This document shows positions 17,671-26,269 of a stretch of DNA of 64,000 nt, one piece after another; positions within the stretch are counted from its first letter, which is position 1, and each line of letters starts with the position of its first letter. The notes below the pieces were generated by a model. That model was not told the DNA's origin, did no database searches, and saw only the letters and a list, made by a program, of their open reading frames with translations. Source of the stretch: Plantibacter flavus (GTDB lineage: Bacteria; Actinomycetota; Actinomycetes; Actinomycetales; Microbacteriaceae); assembly GCF_002024505.1 (NCBI RefSeq), contig NZ_CP019402.1, positions 248,001 to 312,000 on the forward strand, in the 5' to 3' direction. A program made the translations under genes and the position numbers.

Positions 17671-17718
17671 CGGTGTCGGGCTCGGGGGCCTGGCGCCCGC
17701 GACGGGTAGATTCGAGGC

Positions 17719-17997
17719 ATGTCCTCCTCCACTCCGCTCCCGATGGAGCAGCTCACCGCCGTCCTGAACGCCGAAGTCGCCCGCTACGCCGCGCGCGGTT
17801 GGACGGTGTCGTCGGTGCAGGGCCAGCAGGCCGTGCTGCAGCGACAGAAGCGCATCGGTTGGTTCTGGAACCTGATCCTGACGCTCCTCCTCGGCGGGCT
17901 CTGGCTCATCGTCGTGATCATCCGCGTCGTGAACCGCAAGGTCGAGTCGCTCATCGTGACGGTCGACGCCTACGGTCGCATCTCCACGCGACGCTGA
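17719..17997 (+). CDS. Small membrane protein, unknown function
   Basis: Protein of 92 residues. The first 50 residues are soluble (a helix, then a short beta stretch RGWTVSSVQGQQAVLQRQKR). One hydrophobic segment, WFWNLILTLLLGGLWLIVVIIRVV, follows, then a basic tail with LIVTVDAYGRIS. Such proteins occur widely in actinobacteria as hypothetical. It precedes the MFS gene by ten bases and is probably co-transcribed with it. Confidence 0.65.
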   Translation: MSSSTPLPMEQLTAVLNAEVARYAARGWTVSSVQGQQAVLQRQKRIGWFWNLILTLLLGGLWLIVVIIRVVNRKVESLIVTVDAYGRISTRR

Positions 17998-18007
17998 CGG
18001 TCGGAGC

Positions 18008-19336
18008 ATGGGCGAGCGCGGAGAGAGCGATTCCCGGGATTCCGACGCCAGAGCTGCCATCGCCGCCGAGCGAGCCCGCGTCCAGCGGCGGACACTCACG
18101 GTCGTCGTCATCAGCCAGGTCCTCGGCGGCGCCGGTCTCGCCGCCGGGGTGACGGTCGGGGCGCTCCTCGTGCAGGACGTCCTCGGCAGCATGAGCCTCG
18201 CGGGCGTCGCAGCCGCGCTCCTCACCCTCGGCTCCGCGCTCACCGCCTTCCTCGTCGGGCGCGTCACCCAGCGGCTCGGCCGGCGCATCGGGCTCGGACT
18301 CGGATTCGCGGCGGGCGGCGTCGGTGCGATCGGAGTGGTCGTGGCCGCCACCACCGCACTGGTGCCGCTGCTCTTCCTGTCGCTCTTCGTCTACGGCGCT
18401 GGCACGGCCACCAACCTCCAGGCGCGCTACGCCGGCACCGACCTCGCGACCCCGGCCCGACGTGGTTCGGCGATCAGCGTCGCGATGGTGTCGACGACAC
18501 TCGGCGCCGTCGCCGGACCCAACCTCGTCGAGCCGTTGGGGGCGTTCGCGACCGGCCTCGGACTGCCGTCGCTCGCCGGGCCGTTCCTGCTCGCCGCGGT
18601 CGCCTACGTCGCGGCCGGGACGGCGTTGCTCGTGCTGCTCAGACCCGACCCGTTCCTCCTCGCCCGCCGTCTCGACGCCGAGCTCGCGCAGCTGGAGGTG
18701 GAGCAGACCGCCGCGGAGCAGGCGGGGTCGAAGCAGGCATCTCCGACGACCGCCGCACGCCCGCGTCCCGGCGTCGGTGCCTACGTCGGCGCCGCGGTCA
18801 TGGTGGTCACGCAGATCGCCATGGTGGCGGTGATGACCATGACCCCGGTGCACATGCGCGCCCACCACCACGGCCTCGGCGAGGTCGGACTCGTGATCGG
18901 GATCCACATCGCCGCGATGTACCTCCCCTCGCTCGTGACCGGTGTCCTCGTCGACCGGATCGGCCGCACCCCGATGGCGATCGCCGCCGGCGTGACCCTC
19001 CTGCTCGCCGGTGTCACGGGAGCACTCGCGCCGGCGGACTCGCTCGGCCTCCTCATCCTGGCGCTCGCCCTCCTCGGACTCGGCTGGAACTTCGGGCTCA
19101 TCGCGGGCACCGCGCTCGTCGTCGACCACACGGTGCCCGCCAACCGGGCACGCACCCAGGGCACGCTCGACGTCCTCATCGCGCTCGCCGGTGCCGGAGC
19201 CGGCGTCATGTCCGGCGTCGTGATGGCGGGTGTCGGCTACGGCGCGCTGTCGATCGCGGGAGGCGTGCTGGCCCTCCTGCTCATCCCCGTGCTGCTCTGG
19301 GCCCGGCGGGTCACCCCACGCACAGCGGTGAGCTGA
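18008..19336 (+). CDS. MFS transporter
   Basis: Membrane transporter of 442 residues with two six-helix halves joined by a charged loop (residues about 215-255, rich in Glu, Gln and Ala). The helix 2-3 loop reads GRVTQRLGRRIGLGLG and the equivalent loop in the second half is VLVDRIGRTPMAIAAG, both MFS signature motifs. GTKNLQ-type export motifs are not clear, so substrate and direction are unknown. TNLQARYAGTDLATPARRG in the fourth-fifth helix region resembles drug or arabinose efflux families. Confidence 0.85.
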   Translation: MGERGESDSRDSDARAAIAAERARVQRRTLTVVVISQVLGGAGLAAGVTVGALLVQDVLGSMSLAGVAAALLTLGSALTAFLVGRVTQRLGRRIGLGLGFAAGGVGAIGVVVAATTALVPLLFLSLFVYGAGTATNLQARYAGTDLATPARRGSAISVAMVSTTLGAVAGPNLVEPLGAFATGLGLPSLAGPFLLAAVAYVAAGTALLVLLRPDPFLLARRLDAELAQLEVEQTAAEQAGSKQASPTTAARPRPGVGAYVGAAVMVVTQIAMVAVMTMTPVHMRAHHHGLGEVGLVIGIHIAAMYLPSLVTGVLVDRIGRTPMAIAAGVTLLLAGVTGALAPADSLGLLILALALLGLGWNFGLIAGTALVVDHTVPANRARTQGTLDVLIALAGAGAGVMSGVVMAGVGYGALSIAGGVLALLLIPVLLWARRVTPRTAVS

Positions 19337-19347
19337 GGGCGCGCGAG

Positions 19348-20358
19348 CTACTCCGCTGCGGCCGGAACGCGGACGGTGAGGGCACCCGGCTCGATCCAGG
19401 TGTTGATCGCGATGGCCTTACCGAAGCCGTCGCCGTCGAGTTCGATCTCCTCCGGCTTCGACATCCGGGCGACGAACCGCTTCGCCGTGCCGTACTGGAG
19501 GTCGTCGTCGTCCTTCTTCTTGCCGGCCAACGCCCGGCCGGTCTTCGTCCGTCGCAGGACACCGTTCACCCACGCGACCTTCGCCCAGATGCGGATCCAG
19601 CCGAGGATCCCACCGGGGCGCATGAACATGAGGTCGAACAGTCCGTCGTCGACGACCGCGTCCGGCAGCAGCAGGATGTTGGCGGGCAGCGAGCCGCAGT
19701 TGCCGATGATGACGGTGTGCACGGTGGCGCGCACCTGCGGCTCGTCGTCGATCCGGAACCGGAGGTGCAGCTCGTCCGGATCGCGCAGCGACTTCACGAT
19801 CGCGTCGACGTAGGCGGCCCAGCCGGCCTTCGCCTTGAGGTCGTCGTCGGTGTTCTTGATCATCTTCGCGTCGATGCCCATGCCGGCCATGACGACGAAC
19901 ACGTGGCGGTCGCGTGAGTGGTCGGCGCGCTCGATGTCGATGACACCGAGGTCGATCGCCTTGTCCTCGCCGGTGAACGCCGCGATGACGGAGCCGGGCA
20001 GGTCGTTGAGGGTGAGGTCGAGGTTGCGCGCGAGCAGGTTGCCGGTGCCGGACGGCAGCAACGCGAGAGGGATGTCGCTCCCGCGCAGGGCCTCCGAGAC
20101 CGCGCGGACCGTGCCGTCGCCGCCGGCCGCGATGACGAGGTCGACCTTCGCGGCGATCGCCTCGGCGGTGACGCCCTGGCCCACATCCTCCACCGACGTC
20201 TCGAACCAGAGCGACTCGCCCCAGCCCGCATCGGCGGCGGACCGTTCGACCGATTCGCGGAGCACGTCGAGGTCGACCTTCACGGGGTTGTAGATGACGG
20301 CGGCGATCTTGGTCGCCGTCGTGTCGCTCGGCGCGGTCGTGCTCTCAGGTGTCGTCAT
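19348..20358 (-). CDS. Diacylglycerol/lipid kinase family protein
   Basis: Soluble kinase of 336 residues, DAGK catalytic domain. The N-terminal IAAVIYNPVK, the nucleotide loop AAGGDGTVRAV (about residue 80) and the LLPSGTGNLLARNLDL motif are diagnostic, as is the later DDGLFDLMFMRP. Members phosphorylate diacylglycerol, sphingosine-like or other lipids, for example in phosphatidylinositol mannoside or phospholipid recycling. Start at 20358 (MTTPEST) avoids an upstream extension with no kinase character. Convergent with the MFS gene. Confidence 0.85.
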   Translation of the reverse strand: MTTPESTTAPSDTTATKIAAVIYNPVKVDLDVLRESVERSAADAGWGESLWFETSVEDVGQGVTAEAIAAKVDLVIAAGGDGTVRAVSEALRGSDIPLALLPSGTGNLLARNLDLTLNDLPGSVIAAFTGEDKAIDLGVIDIERADHSRDRHVFVVMAGMGIDAKMIKNTDDDLKAKAGWAAYVDAIVKSLRDPDELHLRFRIDDEPQVRATVHTVIIGNCGSLPANILLLPDAVVDDGLFDLMFMRPGGILGWIRIWAKVAWVNGVLRRTKTGRALAGKKKDDDDLQYGTAKRFVARMSKPEEIELDGDGFGKAIAINTWIEPGALTVRVPAAAE

Positions 20359-20528
20359 CCGATCAGCATAGGAGCGGAGGCAGGCGCGAGGGGGATCCGG
20401 TCCGTGGGTTGACGTGGCACGTGGGTTCTGCAGGCGGCGGAAGAGTATCGTTGAGTCCTTGCAGGCACCGTCCATGCCCGCCACGAACGCAGTGTCCGCG
20501 GCGGCCTCCCCATCGTGATTGCGACATC

Positions 20529-21377
20529 GTGAAGATCCTCTCCATCCAGTCAGCCGTGGCCTACGGGCACGTCGGCAACTCCGCGGCCGTGTTCCCCCTC
20601 CAGCGCATCGGCGTCGAGGTGATCCCGGTCAACACGGTGAACTTCTCGAACCACACCGGGTACGGCGCGTGGCGCGGCCCGCTCATCTCGCCCGAGCAGG
20701 TCGGCGAGGTCATCACGGGTGTCGAGGAGCGCGGAGCGTTCCCGCAGATCGACGTCGTGCTCTCGGGCTACCAGGGCGGCGTCGGCATCGGCGACGTCAT
20801 CGTGGATGCGGTGCAGCGCGTCAAGGCGGCGAACCCCGAGGCGCTGTACGCGTGCGACCCGGTCATGGGCAACGCGAAGTCCGGCTGCTTCGTCGCCCCG
20901 GAGATCCCCGACCTGCTGCGCGACCGCGTCGTGCCGAACGCCGACATCATCACGCCGAACCAGTTCGAGCTGGGTTTCCTCACGGGCACCGAGCCCGCTT
21001 CGCTCGAGTCCACGTTGGCGTCGGTCGAGTTGGCCCGCGCGATGGGCCCGTCGGTCGTCCTCGTGACGAGCGTCGAGCGTCCCGACCGCGACCCCGAGAC
21101 GATCGAGATGCTCGTCGTGGACGACGCCGGTCGGTGGATCGTCCAGACGCCGCTGCTGCCGTTCAAGGCGAACGGTTCCGGTGACGTCACGGCGGCGCTG
21201 TTCGCCGCGCACTACGGCGAGACCCGCGACGCGAAGCTCGCCCTGGAGCGCACGGCGTCGAGTGTGTTCGACCTCGTCGAGCTCACGTACCGCTCGGGCC
21301 AGCGCGAGTTGCAGCTCGTCGAGGCACAGGAGTTCTACGCGAACCCGCGGATGCAGTTCACCGCGACGGCGGTCTGA
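20529..21377 (+). CDS. pdxY: Pyridoxal kinase
   Basis: Ribokinase-fold kinase of 282 residues that phosphorylates pyridoxal to pyridoxal 5-phosphate in the salvage pathway. SIQSAVAYGHVGNSAAVFPL, VNFSNHTGYG, SGYQGGV and YACDPVMGN form the substrate site, and FKANGSGDVTAALF carries the catalytic Asp and anion hole. The start is GTG 20529, fixed by the conserved N-terminus (MKILSIQS). Divergent from the lipid kinase gene and followed by a 60-base repeat right after its stop. Confidence 0.9.
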   Translation: MKILSIQSAVAYGHVGNSAAVFPLQRIGVEVIPVNTVNFSNHTGYGAWRGPLISPEQVGEVITGVEERGAFPQIDVVLSGYQGGVGIGDVIVDAVQRVKAANPEALYACDPVMGNAKSGCFVAPEIPDLLRDRVVPNADIITPNQFELGFLTGTEPASLESTLASVELARAMGPSVVLVTSVERPDRDPETIEMLVVDDAGRWIVQTPLLPFKANGSGDVTAALFAAHYGETRDAKLALERTASSVFDLVELTYRSGQRELQLVEAQEFYANPRMQFTATAV

Positions 21378-21382
21378 GCCGC

Positions 21383-21442
21383 TGAGTCGCCCGGATCTGT
21401 TCGGATCCGGGCGATCTCCGTGCAGTTCTGGGCGACTCAGCG
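21383..21442. repeat. 60-base repeat, family 2 (TGAGTCGCCCGGA...GGGCGACTCAGCG)
   Basis: Ends are inverted (GAGTCGCCC and GGGCGACTC) and an inner hairpin CGGATC...GATCCG is present. About 40 of 60 positions match the copy at 35576. It starts six bases after the pdxY stop and ends before the convergent regulator, so it may serve as a terminator. Confidence 0.75.
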
Positions 21443-21450
21443 ACCCACGC

Positions 21451-22959
21451 TCACCGCACGGCGCGGCAGGCGAGGTGGAGCGCGAGGCGCACCTCCGGGT
21501 CCGCCATGTCGACGCCGAGGAGCTCCTGCGCGCGAGTGATCCGCGTCGCGACGGTGTTGCGGTGCAGCCCGAGTGCGGCCGCCGTCGGCGCGACCGCGGA
21601 CTCGTGGTCGAGGTAGGCCGACAGCGTCGTCAGCAGCTCGCCGTTGCCGGTCTGCAACGGGGCGAGGAGCGAGCGTGCCGCCGGGACGAAGGTGTCGTTG
21701 CCGGTCCACGCGAGCAGCAGCTGTTCCAGGCCGAGGCCATCCACCCGCACGAACCAGCCCGTCGTCGACCGGTTCGCGGCGATGCGCACCGCGTCGGACG
21801 CCTCCCCGAGTGACGACGTCAAGCCCGCCGATCCGCTCGCCAGCGACCCGACGGCCGTCGCGACGTTGAACGAGCGCCGCGCCTCAACGTGCAGGTCGCG
21901 GAGCGCGGCGATGTACCGCTCGATCTGCGGCGGCTCCGGCGGTTCGGCGAAGGTCAGCCAACCGCTCACCCCGCGCCCGCTCGTCGTCGCGTGGGAGTCC
22001 ACGGCGATCCGACCGAGCGCGCCGGTGACGAAGCGGAGGAGTTGCAGGGCGTCCACCCGGCTCCGGCCGACGATGCGGAACGCGAGGTGGTAGCCGGTCG
22101 TCCGCCAGCCCCGCTCGAGCATGCGACGTTCGACGTCGGGGTCGGGGCGGCCTCGGAGGTCCACGAAGTCCCGCAGGACGCCGGACGACACGGACGCGTC
22201 ACTGACCTCGGCCACCTCGTCGATGAGGATCCGCGCCGCGACGGCGGGCATGGCGACCTCGGCGGCGACCGCGAGCGCACTCAGCTGTCGGTCGTCGAGT
22301 CCGTCCCCGAAGAACGCGACCCGGAGGCCCTCCCGACTCGGGCTGTCCACCCGGACCGATGCCGCCGCGCTACGCCCGGCCTTCGTCAGGTCGACCCAGG
22401 GGCCGAAGTCGATCGCCGCGTGCACCTCGGACGGCAGCCGCCCGCCGGCCTCGAGCAGGACCCCCTCACCGTCGATGAGGGCGATCCCGTGGCCGATACT
22501 CGTCGAGAGGTGGCGGAGCAGGTCGGCGAGGCCCTCGGCGTGGTACTCGATGGACTGCGCGACCTTGCGGACGTACCCGAGGGTCAGGGAGTCGCGGGCC
22601 TCGACGAGCTGCCAACACGCCTTCGCGAGCAGCATCGGTCGGTCGACGTGCAGGAGCGAGAAGCCGAGTCGGTCGGCGAGCGCGCGCGTCCCCGCGCCGA
22701 AGCCGTCGGCCTCCGGGATCGCCAGGGCGAGGAAGCCACGATCCCGGGTGCGACGGACGAGCGCATCCTGCTGCCACGGCCTCGTGGGTGGGACGCCGGT
22801 CACCACGGCGAGTCGACCGGCGCCGTCCTCGGGGAGGGCCGCCTCGTTCGTCTCGACCACCACGCCGGCCCAATTGGCGTCGGCCGGGCCGGCGACGAGC
22901 CGCACGCCACCATTGTCGGGGTGGGCGAGGAGCGCGCCCAGCTGCAGGCGATCGCTCAT
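21451..22959 (-). CDS. PucR family transcriptional regulator
   Basis: Regulator of 502 residues. The N-terminal PucR-type sensor domain (GVRLVAGPADANWAGVVVE) is followed by a GGDEF-like middle domain. The C-terminal PucR helix-turn-helix reads YLDHESAVAPTAAALGLHRNTVATRI. The family regulates purine, GABA and related nitrogen catabolism, often as an activator. Start at 22959 overlaps the stop of the adjacent DUF917 gene by four bases, so it belongs to the permease-HyuA-DUF917 operon and probably autoregulates it. Confidence 0.88.
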   Translation of the reverse strand: MSDRLQLGALLAHPDNGGVRLVAGPADANWAGVVVETNEAALPEDGAGRLAVVTGVPPTRPWQQDALVRRTRDRGFLALAIPEADGFGAGTRALADRLGFSLLHVDRPMLLAKACWQLVEARDSLTLGYVRKVAQSIEYHAEGLADLLRHLSTSIGHGIALIDGEGVLLEAGGRLPSEVHAAIDFGPWVDLTKAGRSAAASVRVDSPSREGLRVAFFGDGLDDRQLSALAVAAEVAMPAVAARILIDEVAEVSDASVSSGVLRDFVDLRGRPDPDVERRMLERGWRTTGYHLAFRIVGRSRVDALQLLRFVTGALGRIAVDSHATTSGRGVSGWLTFAEPPEPPQIERYIAALRDLHVEARRSFNVATAVGSLASGSAGLTSSLGEASDAVRIAANRSTTGWFVRVDGLGLEQLLLAWTGNDTFVPAARSLLAPLQTGNGELLTTLSAYLDHESAVAPTAAALGLHRNTVATRITRAQELLGVDMADPEVRLALHLACRAVR

Positions 22960-24011
22960 GCCGGGACCTCGTCGGTTCGGACCTCGTCGAGCTCGTCCAG
23001 GCCGTAGGCGGACGGGAGCACATGGCGGAGTCGCTCCGGGGAGCCGGACCACCAGTCCGGACCGTCGACCCGGATGACGGCGACGTGCCTCGCCATCGAG
23101 AACGCCGTGACCTCGAGGATGTCCCGGGAGACCGCGTCGACCACGACGATGAGGTCCGGCGCGGCGGCTTCGAGTCGTCCGTCCGTCATGAACGCGAGCG
23201 TCTCGGAGCGGGCGACGAGGCGGTGCAGCGCGCCACTGCTCCCGTCAATCCCGAAGGTGAGGACGTGCGGGTCCCGTGAGTCCGGCTCGATGCTGCTGAC
23301 CCGACCCTCCGCGAGGAGCCGTCCACCCAGCGACTCGGCCAGTGCGGTCAGCGGGCCGTCGATCCGCGCGAGGAACGCTCCGCCCAGCTCGAGTGCCCGG
23401 GCGGCGTTCCCGACGATGGCGTGCGCTCGGAGGTCGCCGACCGTGAAGCCCGCGAACACCATGCCGCCGCTCCCACCGGCCTGCACGATCGCCGCGCGGA
23501 CGACGCGTTCGATGTCGAGGGCCCGCTCGGTCTCGACGAGGGCGACCCCGCCGGCACCGGTGTCGCAGGTGACGACGATGCCCGGGACCTCGTCCACGAG
23601 GATCGACATCTGGTCGAGCGAGGGGACGGCACGTCCGGTCAGGTCAGCGTCGACGATGGTCCGCCCCGCGGCGAACGCGAAGGGGGTGAGTCCGTTGACG
23701 CCGCCACCCTCCAGCGAGCAGATGGCCGGGATACGGTGTCCGAGCCAGCGTTCCGCAGCTCCGATCAGCCGCCCGAACGGATCCGTGCCGGGGAGGCGCT
23801 CGCTGAGCAGCATCGTGGAACCGACGAAGCCGACGGCGAGACACGGGGTCTCCGGGTCGAGGTCGTCGACGCTGTGGAGGTCGAACGGCCAGGCGCGCTC
23901 GTCGCGGAGCGCCAGCTCGAGCATCGTCGTCGCGCCGCCACCTCCCGAGCCCAGGATCGCGAACCCCGTCGCCAGGGCGGGGAGGCGATCGCGCTCGAGG
24001 AGGGTCGGCAT
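22956..24011 (-). CDS. DUF917 family protein, divergent third copy
   Basis: Protein of 351 residues, DUF917 (S-methyl-thiohydantoin desulfurase-like) family. It keeps the N-terminal glycine loop as LGSGGGGATTMLEL, against GTGGGGDPYIG in its two neighbours, and the central region as EGGGVNGLTPFAFAA and VDADLTGRAVPSLDQM where they have ADGMGRAFPELQM. The DPYIG and GMGRAFPE residues are therefore changed. It may be a regulatory or substrate-shifted partner rather than a redundant enzyme. It overlaps the PucR gene by four bases and follows the second copy after nine bases. Confidence 0.8.
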   Translation of the reverse strand: MPTLLERDRLPALATGFAILGSGGGGATTMLELALRDERAWPFDLHSVDDLDPETPCLAVGFVGSTMLLSERLPGTDPFGRLIGAAERWLGHRIPAICSLEGGGVNGLTPFAFAAGRTIVDADLTGRAVPSLDQMSILVDEVPGIVVTCDTGAGGVALVETERALDIERVVRAAIVQAGGSGGMVFAGFTVGDLRAHAIVGNAARALELGGAFLARIDGPLTALAESLGGRLLAEGRVSSIEPDSRDPHVLTFGIDGSSGALHRLVARSETLAFMTDGRLEAAAPDLIVVVDAVSRDILEVTAFSMARHVAVIRVDGPDWWSGSPERLRHVLPSAYGLDELDEVRTDEVPA

Positions 24012-24020
24012 GCCCTCAGC

Positions 24021-25169
24021 CTAGGCTCGGACCGCCTGACCCGCGGCGAACGTATCCGCGGCTTCCGCAGCCGCCGCCTCGCCCTCGACCGGGACGAACG
24101 GCTCCGTGAGCCCGAACGCGCTCGGCCCGAACGCGCGCAGTGCGTCCGGCGTGCGCATGAGTGCCGGCGTCGAGATCCCGAGGACCCGCACGCGTTGGCC
24201 GTAGCGGAGGCCCTCCGTGGTGATCGGCTCGGCGGTCTCGTGGTCGACGATGCAGATGAGGTCCGGCACGATCGCGACGACCTCGCCGTTCCATCGGGCG
24301 ATGAGGTTCTCGTTCTGGAACGAGATCTCGAGGCGTTCGGAGCTCGACGGGTCGGCCGACCAGATGACGGCCGTGCCCTTGGCGAAGCCCTCGGTGGTGC
24401 GGCGCTCGACGTCGGCCACCTTCCCGACGAACAGCTCCCGGACGTGGGAGTAGAGCGTCGTGGACAGGGTGTCGGCGATGGCGGCGAACGGCGAACGGTG
24501 TTCCTCGCGGGCGATCCGGATCGCCCGGCCGAGGGCCAGCGCCATCGAGATCGTCCGCGGTACCGCGGTGCGGCGCACGTCCGCCCCGCTCATCGCGTAC
24601 TCGGCGATGTGGGCGACGCCGCCGAGGCGGATCGCGATGCCGCGCGCCAACCACTCCATCTGCCGGTCGTCGTCGCCGGTGTCGATGATCACGCGCTCGC
24701 CGCGTTCCCCGGCGATGGCGAGCGGCGAACCGTGCACGCCGTAGACCGCGAAGGTCTCCATGGAGAGCTCCGGGAAGGCCCGGCCCATGCCGTCGGCGTC
24801 GACGACCGGCAGCCCGGTCTCGGCGGCCACGATGAGCGGGATCATCGAGTTGATGCCACCGCACTCGATCGGCATGGTCGCGTCGGCGGTGCGCCCGAGG
24901 TGCTCCTCGAGCGTCCGTAGGGCGAGGGTCGGTTCGAAGCCGGCCGGGATCTTCTCGACCATGACCGTCGGAGCGCCCATCTGCGCGGTGGGGATGACGA
25001 AGAGGTCGTCGGCGAGCTCGTCGGGGTCGAGGATCGTGATGGAGCGGTCGCCGAGCACCTGTTTCACGAGCATCATGCCGATGTACGGGTCGCCTCCGCC
25101 GCCGGTCCCGAGGAGGGTGGCGCCTCGGGCGAGGTCGGGCAGGTCGTCCGCGGTCAGCGTCCAGCTCAT
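24021..25169 (-). CDS. DUF917 family protein, second copy
   Basis: Protein of 382 residues. Canonical family motifs: LARGATLLGTGGGGDPYIG at the N-terminus, MVEKIP, IECGGINSMIPLIVA, VDADGMGRAFPELSM and the C-terminal TTEGLRYGQRVRVLGIS. The family includes a thiohydantoin desulfurase; other members accompany HyuA-type hydantoinases and cytosine/allantoin permeases, as here. It shares much of its layout with the first copy but is clearly diverged, so a duplication was not recent. Overlaps the first copy by four bases. Confidence 0.85.
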   Translation of the reverse strand: MSWTLTADDLPDLARGATLLGTGGGGDPYIGMMLVKQVLGDRSITILDPDELADDLFVIPTAQMGAPTVMVEKIPAGFEPTLALRTLEEHLGRTADATMPIECGGINSMIPLIVAAETGLPVVDADGMGRAFPELSMETFAVYGVHGSPLAIAGERGERVIIDTGDDDRQMEWLARGIAIRLGGVAHIAEYAMSGADVRRTAVPRTISMALALGRAIRIAREEHRSPFAAIADTLSTTLYSHVRELFVGKVADVERRTTEGFAKGTAVIWSADPSSSERLEISFQNENLIARWNGEVVAIVPDLICIVDHETAEPITTEGLRYGQRVRVLGISTPALMRTPDALRAFGPSAFGLTEPFVPVEGEAAAAEAADTFAAGQAVRA

Positions 25170-26269
25170 GCGGCGACCTCCGGCGAGTCAGGCGCAGGCG
25201 TCTCGGCTGTGCCGTCGAAGCGGTGCGACGGCACCTCGTACCCGAAGTACCCCGGCCCGACCATCGCGAGCGCCTCGGGGCTGTGCCAGCGGTCGTCACT
25301 CGGTGCCGAGATCACGCGGACGCGCTGCCCGTAGCGGAGCCCCTCGGTGGTGATGGGCTCGCCGGAATCGTGCTCGAGCACCATGATGAGGTCGGGCGTC
25401 GTCACGAGGGTGACGCCGTCGAGTGCCGCCATGAGGTGCTCGTTCTGGAACGACAGTTCCAGGCTCGCGTCGACGCCGTCGATGCGGGCTCGACCGCGGG
25501 CGAACCCGGTGGTGGTCGCGCGCTCGACGTCGACGACCTTGCCGGAGAACAGCTCGCGACCGCCGAGCAGCCGCACGGTCCGATCCACAGGGTCGGCCTT
25601 CTCGGCTCGGGCCGCTTCGATGCCGTCGCCGATCTCGCGGCACAGCGACAGCGAATCGGCTACGAGCGCCTCGCGCGCCTGCGCACCGGACATCGGGAAG
25701 CCGGAGATCATGACCGAGCAGCCCATCTCGACACAGGCGACGCGGGCGATGCGTTCCGTCCAGCTGTTGTCGACGGTCGTGAGGACGCCCGTGTTCCCCT
25801 TCTCGTCGCTGAACGCGAGCGGGGAGGCGTCGATCCCGTACAGGGTCGGGAGCACCATCTGCAGCTCGGGGAAGGCCCGCCCCATCCCGTCGGCGTCGAT
25901 GAGGGGGAGTCCGAGCGCTGCGGCCGCGGCGATCGGGATGGTCGAGTTCACGCCGCCGACCTCGGCGCACGCGATGTGCGTGACCGGGCGACCGAGGGAC
26001 GCGCTGAGGGCGTGGACCGGTGCGACGACCTCGGTGAGGCTCGGCAGCTTCTCGACCATGACGGTCGGGGCGCCCATCATCGCGACGGTGAGGACGAGCG
26101 CGTCGTCGGGGACCTCGTCGAGGGTGACGACGGTGACGTCGCCGTGCTCGCGGAGCGCCTGCGCGGCGAGGAGCGCGCCGATGTACGGGTCGCCGCCGCC
26201 GCCGGTCCCGAGGACGGCCGCGCCACGGGCGAGGCCGGGGATGAGCTCGGCCGAGATGGTCCAACTCAT
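25166..26269 (-). CDS. DUF917 family protein, first copy
   Basis: Protein of 367 residues with LARGAAVLGTGGGGDPYIGA, MVEKLPS, CAEVGGVNSTIPIAAAA, IDADGMGRAFPELQM and TTEGLRYGQRVRVISAP. In two-gene systems HyuA and a single DUF917 protein are encoded side by side with four-base overlap, which is the arrangement at this junction (26266-26269). I infer that this copy and HyuA act together on a cyclic amide or hydantoin-like ring. Actual reaction unknown. Confidence 0.85.
   Translation of the reverse strand: MSWTISAELIPGLARGAAVLGTGGGGDPYIGALLAAQALREHGDVTVVTLDEVPDDALVLTVAMMGAPTVMVEKLPSLTEVVAPVHALSASLGRPVTHIACAEVGGVNSTIPIAAAAALGLPLIDADGMGRAFPELQMVLPTLYGIDASPLAFSDEKGNTGVLTTVDNSWTERIARVACVEMGCSVMISGFPMSGAQAREALVADSLSLCREIGDGIEAARAEKADPVDRTVRLLGGRELFSGKVVDVERATTTGFARGRARIDGVDASLELSFQNEHLMAALDGVTLVTTPDLIMVLEHDSGEPITTEGLRYGQRVRVISAPSDDRWHSPEALAMVGPGYFGYEVPSHRFDGTAETPAPDSPEVAA

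Noticed and set aside
20409-20451. TTGACG and TATCGT upstream of pdxY as a promoter
   Set aside because: The two elements are 31 bases apart, too far for a standard sigma-70-type promoter.
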